Counted from the first letter of the stretch, positions 1 to 8,207 are shown. The stretch: DNA of 19,412 nucleotides from an uncultured Sediminibacterium sp. (GCA_937907555.1 CALEST010000233.1:1-19412), one strand, 5' to 3'. Translations and numbers: made by a program. The notes: generated by a model from the sequence alone, not told the origin.

Positions 1-40
1 AATAATTATTTATATAAAATCAACTACTACTATTAGGCAT

Positions 41-56
41 GTGTATATCGGGATAA
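41..56 (+). repeat. Imperfect direct repeat, left copy
   Basis: GTGTATATCGGGATAA here is matched by GTGTACAATCGGGATAA at 428-444. The last ten bases, ATCGGGATAA, are identical. The two copies bound the AT-rich non-coding segment about 390 bp apart. The function is unknown. Confidence 0.5.
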
Positions 57-223
57 CTTAGTTACACACATTGTGCAAAGCTAAGCTTACTTCGTTTATA
101 CACATCAATTCACATTTTTATTCAGCATATTTAATTAGTATCAGGTTTAGTTTTTATAGTTTATTAACAGTATGGTATAATTCTATTCACAACTCTGTTT
201 TTATATTATTCACTTTTGATTCA

Positions 224-250
224 CTGTTAATTAACAGGTATAAATACCTG
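224..250. repeat. Two overlapping palindromes
   Basis: CTGTTAATTAACAG at 224-237 is a perfect 14-bp palindrome. It shares its last three bases with CAGGTATAAATACCTG at 235-250, which has 7-bp perfect arms around a central AA. No T-tract follows, so a terminator is unlikely. Dimeric regulator sites or a structural element are possible. Confidence 0.5.
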
Positions 251-412
251 GAGTTTTGTTCAATTCACCCCAGCTCTTCCGGATTTTTACCTATTTGTTC
301 TCTTTCTTTTCACAGTTTTTTTCTTGAAAAACCGATTTTTCCACTGCTTTTTAGGGTTACTAACAGATTAATGTGCATATTTTTCCACATCTTATTCTAC
401 TTTATTTTCCCT

Positions 413-420
413 TATTTTTG
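413..420 (+). promoter_or_regulatory. Bacteroidetes-type -7 box before the isomerase gene
   Basis: TATTTTTG is an exact match to TAnnTTTG, the -7 consensus of the primary sigma factor in Bacteroidetes. It lies 45 bp before the ATG at 466. I see no good TTG-type -33 element at the usual distance, so the call rests on one half of the promoter in T-rich DNA, where chance matches are easy. Confidence 0.35.
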
Positions 421-427
421 CCTCCCC

Positions 428-444
428 GTGTACAATCGGGATAA
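428..444 (+). repeat. Imperfect direct repeat, right copy
   Basis: This is the partner of the copy at 41-56, differing by one substitution and one inserted base. It falls just downstream of a -7-like box, so it would lie at or next to the transcription start of the isomerase gene, in its 5' leader. Confidence 0.5.
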
Positions 445-465
445 ATTATATATTAATTATTTATT

Positions 466-2556
466 ATGTCTGTAATTCAAACAATTCGTGATCGAGGCAC
501 TTGGATCATTTTTGTAATTATTGCTGTTGCTTTAATTGCCTTTATTCTTCAGGATGGAGCAGGCCGTGGTGGTTCTGCTTTTTCAAACAGTTCAGTTATT
601 GCAAAAGTAAATGGTACTACTATTGATAGAGGTACTTTTGAAGAGCGCCTGAAAAATCAGGAAGCTATGTATGCCGGTCAGGGAGCTACCCGTGAGCAGT
701 TAATCGGAAATGTATTTAACATGGAGGTAGATAATATTGTATTAAATCAGGAATTTGAAAAATTAGGTTTATCAGTATCTGCTAAAGAATTAAACGACAT
801 TTTATTTGGTGAAAATTCACCTTTGCGTCAGGAATTTACAGACCCTGCCACCGGAGTTTTTAAAGTGGATGATGCCAAAAAAGCATTTGCACAAATAAAG
901 AAGAGCAAGAATGCCGAACAGGTTAGAATGATTACTGCTGGTTATATTGAACCAACCATTCAAAACAGCCTGAGAAATAAATACCAGAATTTGTTACTAC
1001 AATCTGTTTATGTACCAAAATGGTTGGTTGAAAAACAACAGGCTGATAATAATGCGGTAGCCAATGCTTCTTATGTTTTATATCCATATGTAGCTATTGC
1101 TGATTCAACCGTTAAAGTTTCTGATGCTGATATCAACAATTATGTAAAAAAACACAGCAGTGAATTTAAAAAGGAAGAAGAAACCAGATCTATTGTTTAT
1201 GTAAACTTTAGCGCTGCTCCTACTTCTGCTGATTCAGCGGCAACCTTGTCTCAAATTACTGCATTGAAAAATGAATTTGCTTCAACTACTGATGCTGCTG
1301 CATTTTTAGGAAAGGTTGGTACAGAGTTACCTTATTATAATAGCTATTTTGGTGGAAGCAGAATTATGGTAGCGAATAAAGATTCCATTACCCGTTTACC
1401 GGTAGGTGGTGTATTTGGGCCATATATTGATGGTAACAATTTTGTTATTGCAAAAATGGTTGGTATTAAGCAGTGGCCCGATAGTGTTTCTGTAAGACAT
1501 ATTTTAATTGGAACCAATGATCCTCAGTCAGGACAAATGGTTCGTGATGATTCAACTGCAAAAAAATTAGTGGATAGTATTCAAACTGCCATTAAAGGAG
1601 GAGCCGATTTTAATGGTCTTGTTGCAAAGTATTCTGATGATGGTGGTAGCAAGGATAAGGGCGGAGTTTATGATTATTTCCCTCAAGGTCAGATGGTTAT
1701 TCCTTTTAATGATTTTGCCTTTGATAATCCTGTAGGATCAAAAGGTGTTGTAAAAACCGACTACGGCTATCATTACATTGAAGTTTTGGGTCAAAAGAAT
1801 CGTGCTGCTGCCTATAAAATTGCTTACCTGGCTAAACCAATTATCAGCAGTAATGAAACAGTGAATGAAGCCAATACAGCAGCAGCAACATTTGCAGCTT
1901 CTGCAAAATCTGCAAAAGCTTTCAATGAAAATGCTGCCAAACTGGCCAAGCCCATTTTGCCTGCAAGTGATATTAAGAAAAATGATTTCACAGTTGGCAC
2001 AATGTCTAATACCCGTTCTTTGGTTAGATGGATTTATGAGAATAAAGAAGGAGCAGTATCTGATCCTACAGAAGTAGGTGATCAGATTATTGTAGCCATG
2101 ATCAGCGGAATTAATAAAGCTGGTTTAATGAGTGCAACCGAAGCCAGACCATTGGTTGAAGGAATTATCAGAAATGAAAAGAAAGCCAAAATTATCATTG
2201 ATACTAAGTTAAAAGGTAGTACACTTGAGGAATTAGCAAAATCTTCCGGTGCTTCTATTCTTAGAGCAGATAGTATAGCGTTCAACGCTGGTTTTGTAAA
2301 TGGTGTAGGCAACGAACCTAAAATGGTAGGTGCTGCTTTCAACAAAGCAAATGTTGGAAAAGCTTCTTCTTTAATTGCCGGTAATTCCGGTGTGTATGCG
2401 GTTAAGGTTGAGAATATCGGTGCAAAAGCTGCCGATGCCTTACCTGAATCTGTAAAACAAACCTTAATACAAAATAGAAAAATGGCTGCTTACAGAAGTG
2501 TGGAAGCACTTAGAAAAGCTGCAACTGTTAAGGATAATCGTTTTGATTTTTATTAA
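466..2556 (+). CDS. Membrane-anchored periplasmic peptidyl-prolyl isomerase (PpiD/SurA-like)
   Basis: A 696-residue parvulin-type chaperone expected to help fold envelope and outer-membrane proteins, tethered to the inner membrane and facing the periplasm. Residues 1-12 are a short cytoplasmic lead, about 13-30 form one transmembrane helix, and about 40-220 match the SurA/PpiD N-terminal chaperone region. Residues 341-441 are a parvulin domain, opening with SVRHILIG (His345) and holding the AKYSDDGGS and DYGYHYIEVL blocks. The remainder looks like a second, degenerate isomerase-like module and a helical tail. The architecture is that of E. coli PpiD (623 residues), somewhat longer, as usual in Bacteroidetes. 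The ATG at 466 gives the canonical short N-terminus before the helix. The gene stands alone and ends at a strong terminator. I am sure of the family; PpiD versus another SurA-family name is convention. Confidence 0.9.
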   Translation: MSVIQTIRDRGTWIIFVIIAVALIAFILQDGAGRGGSAFSNSSVIAKVNGTTIDRGTFEERLKNQEAMYAGQGATREQLIGNVFNMEVDNIVLNQEFEKLGLSVSAKELNDILFGENSPLRQEFTDPATGVFKVDDAKKAFAQIKKSKNAEQVRMITAGYIEPTIQNSLRNKYQNLLLQSVYVPKWLVEKQQADNNAVANASYVLYPYVAIADSTVKVSDADINNYVKKHSSEFKKEEETRSIVYVNFSAAPTSADSAATLSQITALKNEFASTTDAAAFLGKVGTELPYYNSYFGGSRIMVANKDSITRLPVGGVFGPYIDGNNFVIAKMVGIKQWPDSVSVRHILIGTNDPQSGQMVRDDSTAKKLVDSIQTAIKGGADFNGLVAKYSDDGGSKDKGGVYDYFPQGQMVIPFNDFAFDNPVGSKGVVKTDYGYHYIEVLGQKNRAAAYKIAYLAKPIISSNETVNEANTAAATFAASAKSAKAFNENAAKLAKPILPASDIKKNDFTVGTMSNTRSLVRWIYENKEGAVSDPTEVGDQIIVAMISGINKAGLMSATEARPLVEGIIRNEKKAKIIIDTKLKGSTLEELAKSSGASILRADSIAFNAGFVNGVGNEPKMVGAAFNKANVGKASSLIAGNSGVYAVKVENIGAKAADALPESVKQTLIQNRKMAAYRSVEALRKAATVKDNRFDFY

Positions 2557-2575
2557 TCGTTAAACTGACAAATAG

Positions 2576-2604
2576 AAACCCACTCCATCGAGTGGGTTTT
2601 TTTT
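2576..2604 (+). terminator. Rho-independent terminator after the isomerase gene
   Basis: A perfect 10-bp stem, AAACCCACTC at 2576-2585 with GAGTGGGTTT at 2590-2599, closes a CATC loop and runs into eight T's at 2597-2604. It lies 20 bp after the stop codon and should separate the isomerase from the gene at 2654. Confidence 0.9.
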
Positions 2605-2653
2605 GCGCCTCTCGTAAACAGGATACAGTGAAACTTTCTAATTTTATGCTGTT

Positions 2654-3157
2654 ATGGAACCAATTGTTAACAAAGTAGAACAGAGTGGCATTATCAGCCT
2701 TGATCTGGAGTCTTATTTTTCAAAGGACCCGATTAAGGTTTTTGATTTAAAAGAGTATCTATTCATGGGTCTAATCTTAAAAGAGAAAGACTTCAGGGCT
2801 GCTTTATTAAATACCGATTGGAACGAGTATAAAGACGTGCATGTTGCCATCACCTGCAGTGCGGATGCCATTATTCCTATGTGGGCGAATATGCTCGTGG
2901 CTGTTTATTTAACTCCGGTTGCTAAGTCTGTACATTTTGGCAATGAAGTTTCTCTACGCGAACACTTACTGCTGGATGCACTCAATGGTATTAACCCGTC
3001 TGATTATACGGATCAACGTGTTGTAGTAAAAGGATGTGGTGAAGATCCTGTACCAGCTTCTGCTTATGTAAAAATTACCGCTTTATTAAGACCTTTCGCC
3101 AAAAGCATTATGTATGGTGAGCCCTGCAGCACCGTACCATTGTATAAGAAGAAGTAA
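2654..3157 (+). CDS. DUF2480 family protein
   Basis: A 167-residue soluble protein with no signal peptide or membrane segment. It resembles the DUF2480 family, which is found mainly in Bacteroidetes and has no established function. Features I associate with the family are the N-terminal acidic stretch with SLDLESYF, the block WNEYKDVHVAITCSADAIIP (residues about 56-75), and the C-terminal VVKGCGEDPVPASAYVKIT and YGEPCSTVPLYKKK segments. The conserved cysteines in the last two segments could bind a metal or be catalytic, but this is speculation. It follows the isomerase terminator by about 50 bp, so it probably has its own promoter; TAATTTTA at 2639-2646 is one base off the -7 consensus. It converges with the hydroxylase gene, with 7 bp between stop codons and no visible terminator. 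Confidence 0.8.
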   Translation: MEPIVNKVEQSGIISLDLESYFSKDPIKVFDLKEYLFMGLILKEKDFRAALLNTDWNEYKDVHVAITCSADAIIPMWANMLVAVYLTPVAKSVHFGNEVSLREHLLLDALNGINPSDYTDQRVVVKGCGEDPVPASAYVKITALLRPFAKSIMYGEPCSTVPLYKKK

Positions 3158-3164
3158 TTAGATT

Positions 3165-3926
3165 TTAACTATCCGGCTGTCTTTTTGAAATTGTTTCAAA
3201 TTGTGCATCATAATCTTTTCTGATGGTTCCAAATATGCGGTCCCATATTAAAGTGTACAGTCCGTAATTTCCCTTAAAATACTGATGATGCTGATTGTGG
3301 TTTACCGAAGTGTTAATCCATCTTCCAATCCATGTTTTATTAAAACCTTTTGGATACAATTCATATCCCAGATGACCATATACATTGTAAACAATGGAGA
3401 AAAGAAAGAAAATGGCTAAATGACTTATATGAATGGGTAGGGAAAAATAAAAAATTACAACAATTCCTTGCTCAATGATGGCTTCCAGGGGATGAAATGC
3501 ATATGCAGCCCAGGGAGAGGGATTGGTTGATTTATGATGGACCAGATGAATATATTTAAAAAGAGATGGGTGATGCATTATGCGGTGCATGATATAGAAA
3601 TACAAATCATGCATAATAAATAGTATAGGAAAAACACTGAAATAATAGAGCCATCCGTATTCATCTATAGATTGATATCTGGTGGTATAAATTACAATAG
3701 TTGGGCTGTTTAAGAATACAATTACGGAACTAAAGATGAGCATAGTAAGCAGCGAATAGCCCAACTCCCTGAAATAGTCATTGTTTGCCGGAAACTTTTG
3801 CTGAATTTTCTTAAAAAAGAACCTTCTTCGGAAAATCACATAAAAGATTAAAAAACCAATCAGTGCAACGATAAAATATCTACTGCTTATTTTCTGAAAT
3901 GCTGCAAAGTAAAATTCCCAGTTCAT
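3165..3926 (-). CDS. Sterol desaturase / fatty acid hydroxylase family protein
   Basis: A 253-residue integral membrane di-iron enzyme of the sterol desaturase / fatty acid hydroxylase superfamily, expected to hydroxylate or desaturate a lipid in the cytoplasmic membrane. Hydrophobic segments are at about 17-33, 56-80, 92-105 and 152-184. All histidine clusters are present: His106 and His114 in HDLYFYIMHR with His118-119, His127 with His130-131 in HLVHH, His145 in FHPLE, His185, and His210 with His213-214 in NHNQHH before the family's NYGLYTLIWDR ending. The substrate cannot be read from the sequence; bacterial members act on fatty acids, carotenoids, sphingolipid-like lipids or hopanoids. 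The ATG lies 3 bp after the polA stop, so translation is probably coupled to polA. Confidence 0.88.
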   Translation of the reverse strand: MNWEFYFAAFQKISSRYFIVALIGFLIFYVIFRRRFFFKKIQQKFPANNDYFRELGYSLLTMLIFSSVIVFLNSPTIVIYTTRYQSIDEYGWLYYFSVFPILFIMHDLYFYIMHRIMHHPSLFKYIHLVHHKSTNPSPWAAYAFHPLEAIIEQGIVVIFYFSLPIHISHLAIFFLFSIVYNVYGHLGYELYPKGFNKTWIGRWINTSVNHNQHHQYFKGNYGLYTLIWDRIFGTIRKDYDAQFETISKRQPDS

Positions 3927-3929
3927 ATA

Positions 3930-6749
3930 TTAATGTGCTTCTAGCCAGTTATTACCTATTCCTACTTCTGCTTCTACCGGAACTTCATTGGGTAAGGGTA
4001 GTGCCGATACCATGCAATCTATAATCAATTTTTGAAGTTCATCCGCTTCTTCTGTTACTGCATCAAAAACCAATTCATCGTGAACCTGTAAAATCATTTT
4101 AGATTCCCAGTTTCCTTTTTTCATTTCCTGATGAATTTTAATCATGGCCATTTTAATCATGTCTGCTGCTGTACCCTGAATGGGTGAATTGATGGCATTT
4201 CTTTCAGCAAAACCTCTTACGGTAAAATTGGCACTATGAATATCTCTTAACCAGCGTTTTCTTCCCATGAGTGTCTGAACAAAATCATTTTCTTTGGCAA
4301 AATTGATCTGATCATCCATGAATTTCTGAATAAAAGGAAACTCTTTTTTGTAGTTACTGATAATTTCCTGGGCTTCTTTTCTGCTAACGCCTAAATTCTC
4401 AGCCAGCCCAAAAGCACCCTGACCATAGATAATACCAAAATTGACGCTTTTGGCTTTGTATCTCATTTCCTTGGTTACTTCAGATTCCGATACTCCATAT
4501 ACTTTGGCTGCTGTTGCAGTATGAATATCTTTTCTTTGTTTGAATGCTTCACACATATTGGGATCACCGCTGATGGCGGCCACTATCCTCAATTCAATCT
4601 GTGAATAATCTGCGCTCATTAAAATTCGCCCCTTCTCCCGTGGAATAAAAGCCTTTCTAATTTCTCTTCCCCTGGCCGTTCTGATAGGTATATTCTGTAA
4701 GTTAGGATTGTTGCTACTTAGTCTTCCTGTAACAGCAACCGCCTGTGCATAGGATGTATGAACCCTGCCTGTTCTGGGATTAATCATTTCAGGGAGTGCG
4801 TCAACATAGGTTGATTTTAATTTGGTAAGTTCTCTGAAACCAAGAATATCATCTACAATTTTATGTTCACCAGCTAATTTTAATAATACATCTTCTCCGG
4901 TTGCATATTGTCCGGTTTTTGTTTTTTTAGCTTTTGGATCTAATTGTAGTTTGTCGAATAAAACTTCACCCAATTGTTTGGGTGATGCAAGATTAAAACG
5001 TACACCGGCTTGTTCATAAACGCTTTCTTCACATTTCTTGGCTTCCTTTTCTAATTCCTTACTATAGTCATTTAAAAAAGTTTCATCAATTTTAACACCT
5101 TCATATTCCATATCAGCCAATACCCTGACCAAAGGATTCTCTACTTGATAGAATACTTTTTCTACTTCTTTTTCTTTTAATAGAGGAGCAAAACAATGTT
5201 TAAGTTGCAATGTTATGTCAGCGTCTTCAGCTGCATATTCTTTTATTTTATCTATTGCAACATCGCGCATATTACCCTGGTTCTTTCCTTTCTTTCCAAT
5301 TAATGTTTCAATGGAAACTGGTTCATATCCGAGATATTGTGCACTTAGCAAATCCATACTGCGTCTGCCCTCTGGCTCAATTACATAATGAGCCAGCATG
5401 GTGTCGAACAGACTACCTTTTGGTTCAATACCATACCATTTTAAAATCAATAAATCGTATTTTATATTCTGTCCAATCCAGCAAATATTTTCATTATTAA
5501 AAAGCGATTGTAACTGTTGCAGTTTCTCGTTTACTTCTTTCTGATTACTGGAGAATGCTATATAATAGCCTTTGTTTTTCTCAAAAGAAAAACTCATTCC
5601 AACTAGTTCTACATTATTGGCATCGGTACCAGTAGTTTCTGTATCAAAACAAATTTCTTTTTGTTGATTTAACAAGGATACCAATTGATTGATTTCGTCT
5701 TCTGTTTCAATTAAAGTATATTCATGAGCAGTGTTTTCTATGTTTTTTTCTGCTATCAATCCATAACTATTATCTTCTTCTATTACCTGTTTTTCAACAG
5801 ATTTTTTGTCTTCAACTGCATTTCCGAATAAGTCAGTTTGCACAGCAACCGGTGCTGCCTGAAATGCATTAAAGGTCTCTCCCAGTATTCTTTTACCCAG
5901 GGTTTTAAATTCCAGTTCAGTAAATACTGTATTGAGTTCTTCTCTGTTCCAGTCTTTCAATTTATAATCTTCTTCATGAAATTCAACCGGTACATTGGTA
6001 ATAATCGTAGCGAGTTTTTTGCTTATAATAGCGGATTCTTTACCCGCCCTTACTTTTTCGCCCAATGCCCCTTTGATCTTGTCTGCATTTTCCAAAATGT
6101 TCTCCAGGGTATCGTACTCCTTTAATAATTTGGCTGCTGTTTTTTCACCAACTCCGGGTATACCTGGTATATTATCCACAGCATCTCCCATTAACCCAAG
6201 CATATCAACCACCTGTTCAACTCTGGAAATATCCCACTTAGCACATATTTTTTCTGCATCTAAAATTTCTTCTGCGTTTCCATATGCTGGTGGTTTATAA
6301 ATATATACATGCGGGTGAATCAATAACTGACCATAGTCTTTATCGGGTGTAACCATGTATACCTTGTATCCCTTATCGGCTGCTTGCCAGGCCAAAGTGC
6401 CAATAATATCATCGGCTTCATAGCCATCAATTTCTACTACCGGTATATTGAAACCGCGGATAATTCTTTGTATATCAGGAAGTGAAGCCAATAAATCTTC
6501 TGGTGCTTCTTGCCTGTTTGCTTTGTAATCAGAAAAATCAGTATGTCTTTCTGTTGGCGCATGTGTATCAAAACATACTGCCAGATGCGTAGGTTTTTCC
6601 TTATTTATTAAATCGTATAAAGTTGACGTAAAACCAAACTGAGCATTTGTATTGATTCCTTTTGAAGTGATTCTTGGGTTTCGGATCAATGCATAATAAG
6701 CCCTGTATATTAAAGCCAATGCATCCAGCAGAAATAATTTCTTTTCCAT
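3930..6749 (-). CDS. polA: DNA polymerase I
   Basis: A 939-residue repair and Okazaki-fragment polymerase, with all three activities apparently intact. The 5'-3' nuclease (about 1-280) has the N-terminal LFLLDALALIYRAYYAL, GYEADDIIG, TPDKDYGQLL and GLMGDAVDNIPGIPGVGEKT. The proofreading domain (about 345-530) keeps Asp369-x-Glu371 in FDTETTG, NIKYDLLILK and YAAED (Tyr505, Asp509), so it should be active, unlike Taq-type enzymes. The polymerase domain has motif A SADYSQIELR (Asp714), motif B RYKAKSVNFGIIYG (Arg763, Lys767, Phe771, Tyr775) and motif C QVHDE (890-892). I chose the ATG at 6749 because family members begin right at the nuclease with MEKK. An in-frame ATG at 6788 would add 13 residues of no family character and lies 13 bp from a terminator. 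The hydroxylase gene follows 3 bp downstream. Confidence 0.97.
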   Translation of the reverse strand: MEKKLFLLDALALIYRAYYALIRNPRITSKGINTNAQFGFTSTLYDLINKEKPTHLAVCFDTHAPTERHTDFSDYKANRQEAPEDLLASLPDIQRIIRGFNIPVVEIDGYEADDIIGTLAWQAADKGYKVYMVTPDKDYGQLLIHPHVYIYKPPAYGNAEEILDAEKICAKWDISRVEQVVDMLGLMGDAVDNIPGIPGVGEKTAAKLLKEYDTLENILENADKIKGALGEKVRAGKESAIISKKLATIITNVPVEFHEEDYKLKDWNREELNTVFTELEFKTLGKRILGETFNAFQAAPVAVQTDLFGNAVEDKKSVEKQVIEEDNSYGLIAEKNIENTAHEYTLIETEDEINQLVSLLNQQKEICFDTETTGTDANNVELVGMSFSFEKNKGYYIAFSSNQKEVNEKLQQLQSLFNNENICWIGQNIKYDLLILKWYGIEPKGSLFDTMLAHYVIEPEGRRSMDLLSAQYLGYEPVSIETLIGKKGKNQGNMRDVAIDKIKEYAAEDADITLQLKHCFAPLLKEKEVEKVFYQVENPLVRVLADMEYEGVKIDETFLNDYSKELEKEAKKCEESVYEQAGVRFNLASPKQLGEVLFDKLQLDPKAKKTKTGQYATGEDVLLKLAGEHKIVDDILGFRELTKLKSTYVDALPEMINPRTGRVHTSYAQAVAVTGRLSSNNPNLQNIPIRTARGREIRKAFIPREKGRILMSADYSQIELRIVAAISGDPNMCEAFKQRKDIHTATAAKVYGVSESEVTKEMRYKAKSVNFGIIYGQGAFGLAENLGVSRKEAQEIISNYKKEFPFIQKFMDDQINFAKENDFVQTLMGRKRWLRDIHSANFTVRGFAERNAINSPIQGTAADMIKMAMIKIHQEMKKGNWESKMILQVHDELVFDAVTEEADELQKLIIDCMVSALPLPNEVPVEAEVGIGNNWLEAH

Positions 6750-6800
6750 CCAGCTAAGGTAATAAATAGGCGGTTGCGCCGCTTGCATATATAATAGGGA

Positions 6801-6832
6801 AATAAAAATCCCGGTTACCTGAGCAACCGGGA
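6801..6832 (-). terminator. Terminator after the amidohydrolase operon
   Basis: On the minus strand TCCCGGTT pairs with AACCGGGA (8-bp perfect stem, plus-strand 6809-6816 and 6825-6832) around an 8-base loop, followed by TTTTTATTT. It lies about 60 bp beyond the stop codon at 6891 and before polA, so polA likely has a separate promoter or depends on read-through. Confidence 0.75.
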
Positions 6833-6846
6833 CGAAACTTATTATA

Positions 6847-6889
6847 GCTATGGATACCAGTCCTAGCCAATTATGAGATATAAAATCTC
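6847..6889. repeat. Two further short hairpins in the polA upstream spacer
   Basis: 6847-6867 forms a 7-bp stem (GCTA, one bulged T, GGA; then TCC and TAGC) around TACCAG. 6875-6889 forms GAGAT-ATAAA-ATCTC. With the terminator at 6801-6832, almost all of the 141-bp spacer before the polA ATG can fold. The role is unknown: extra termination, mRNA 3'-end stability or a regulatory leader. Confidence 0.45.
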
Positions 6890-6890
6890 T

Positions 6891-8207
6891 TTATTTAATA
6901 CCATACTTGTATTTATATCTCTCATACAATTGTTTGTGCTTATCATCCAGCACAATCTTTCTGCCCTGGATAAAAGCCTGCTCAACAATACTGGTATGCA
7001 TGTCTAGTATATCACCGGCACTAATAATAATATTGGCGTCTTTTCCTTTTTCAATAGAACCCGTGGTAGCATCTGCTCCCAGAATCTTGGCTGCATTCAG
7101 CGTGATTGCACTCAGTGCCTCTTCTTTGGTTAAACCATAAGTAGCCGCTGTTCCTGCATTAAAAGCCAGATTTCTGCCTCTGTTCTGTGGATCATCGTCA
7201 TTGATACAGAATAAAACACCTGCTTTCTGTAAAACAGAAGGTGCTTTATAGGGCATATCAACATCATCATCGTCAAGGGTTGGTAGATCGTGCATTTGAG
7301 AAAGGATAACCCCAATATTGTGTTGTTTCAACAATGGAGCAATCTGCCAGCTCTCTGATCCGCCAATTATTACAACGTTAAAGTCAAACTCTTTTGCAAA
7401 ATCTATCGCCAGCAACATTTGTTTAACCTGTGTAGCATGTACAAATAGTTTTTGCTTTTTCTCGAATAAACTTCTTGCTGCTTCTAACTTCAGGTTAACT
7501 TCTTTAGGGGTACCAGCCAAATATGCTTTCGCTTCTCTAAAATAATTTTTAACTATTTCAAGTCGGTCCAATGCTGCTTTGGTAGGATCTGTTGGAGCCT
7601 GGGGCATAAACTGTGCAAATAAAGCACCCAATCTACCACCGGGTCTGCCCAAAAGGCTTGGCATATAAAGATGCATTCCATTATCCATCTTATAAGCCGC
7701 ATCTTCCCAATGCCATGCATCCAGCTGAACCACAGAAGACTGCCCCGCAAGCAATGCTCCAACTGGTGCGGTATGTGCTAGTAATATACCGTTTGATCTT
7801 AAGGTATTGGTAATCTTAGAATCTGCATTGTATGCAGCAATGGAACGAATACTCGGATTCATTTCACCAATTTCATTGAAATCGTTGGTGGCACGTACTC
7901 CCGTGATTTCAGTAAGTCCCAGATTAGAGGCAGGTAAAATCAACCCCGGATAAACCTGTTTTCCTGTTGCATCAATAACTTCTGCTCCTGAAGCTGGAAC
8001 AGTAATATTAGATCCAACTTCTTCAATTTTCCCGTTGTTTATTTTAATGGTTGCGTTTTCAATAACGGTTCCATTTCCAACGTGAACCGTACCATTTTTA
8101 ATGAATACAACTCCCTTTTGTGCTTTTGCAGGATAAATGGTTTCCTGCGCATTGATTACTCCTGTTAAGAGTAATAACATATTTAGTGATAATACAATCT
8201 TTTTCAT
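6891..8207 (-). CDS. Secreted amidohydrolase-like protein lacking the HxH motif
   Basis: A 438-residue protein of the amidohydrolase (metal-dependent hydrolase) superfamily. Residues 1-21 are a signal peptide ending in NAQ, so the protein is periplasmic or exported. The β-sandwich part is seen in IKNGTVHVGNGTVIENATI and ATGKQVYPG, and the C-terminal SIEKGKDANIII block is typical. Where active members have DxHxH straight after the PG turn, this protein reads LILPASNLG (about residues 89-97), so the first metal ligands are missing. INDDDPQNRGR stands where the catalytic Asp loop is expected. It is therefore probably non-hydrolytic or uses an altered centre. The ATG at 8207 is preferred over an in-frame TTG at 8213. 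It follows the larger amidohydrolase gene by 11 bp, so the two are surely co-transcribed and may form a complex. Confidence 0.85.
   Translation of the reverse strand: MKKIVLSLNMLLLLTGVINAQETIYPAKAQKGVVFIKNGTVHVGNGTVIENATIKINNGKIEEVGSNITVPASGAEVIDATGKQVYPGLILPASNLGLTEITGVRATNDFNEIGEMNPSIRSIAAYNADSKITNTLRSNGILLAHTAPVGALLAGQSSVVQLDAWHWEDAAYKMDNGMHLYMPSLLGRPGGRLGALFAQFMPQAPTDPTKAALDRLEIVKNYFREAKAYLAGTPKEVNLKLEAARSLFEKKQKLFVHATQVKQMLLAIDFAKEFDFNVVIIGGSESWQIAPLLKQHNIGVILSQMHDLPTLDDDDVDMPYKAPSVLQKAGVLFCINDDDPQNRGRNLAFNAGTAATYGLTKEEALSAITLNAAKILGADATTGSIEKGKDANIIISAGDILDMHTSIVEQAFIQGRKIVLDDKHKQLYERYKYKYGIK

Larger units (their letters stand above)
1..465. other. AT-rich non-coding region with DnaA-box-like 9-mers
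   Basis: No convincing gene lies here; the only long open frame starts at a TTG and encodes a Phe/Ser/Tyr/Ile-rich low-complexity peptide. Seen directly: one exact match to the DnaA box consensus TTATNCACA at 96-104, and single-mismatch copies at 62-70, 183-191, 206-214 and 381-389 on the plus strand and at 40-48 and 372-380 on the minus strand. Two overlapping palindromes sit at 224-250. Similar 16-17 bp direct repeats lie at 41-56 and 428-444. From about 280 to 430 the plus strand is strongly pyrimidine-rich. It must also hold the promoter of the isomerase gene that starts at 466. A replication origin or a DnaA-regulated promoter region is possible, but this is inference. The left boundary is the window edge, so the region may be larger. 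Confidence 0.35.

Noticed and set aside
71..475. Open reading frame of 134 codons in the leading non-coding region
   Set aside because: It starts at TTG, encodes a low-complexity Phe/Ser/Tyr/Ile-rich peptide typical of translated T-rich DNA, overlaps the start of the isomerase gene and shows no domain character.
6750..6788. Upstream ATG extending DNA polymerase I by 13 residues
   Set aside because: The extension has no family character, and the ATG lies only 13 bp from a terminator T-tract. The ATG at 6749 gives the standard N-terminus.
6833..6890. A riboswitch before polA
   Set aside because: The hairpins do not match the core of any riboswitch class I know, and the following gene is not a usual riboswitch target.
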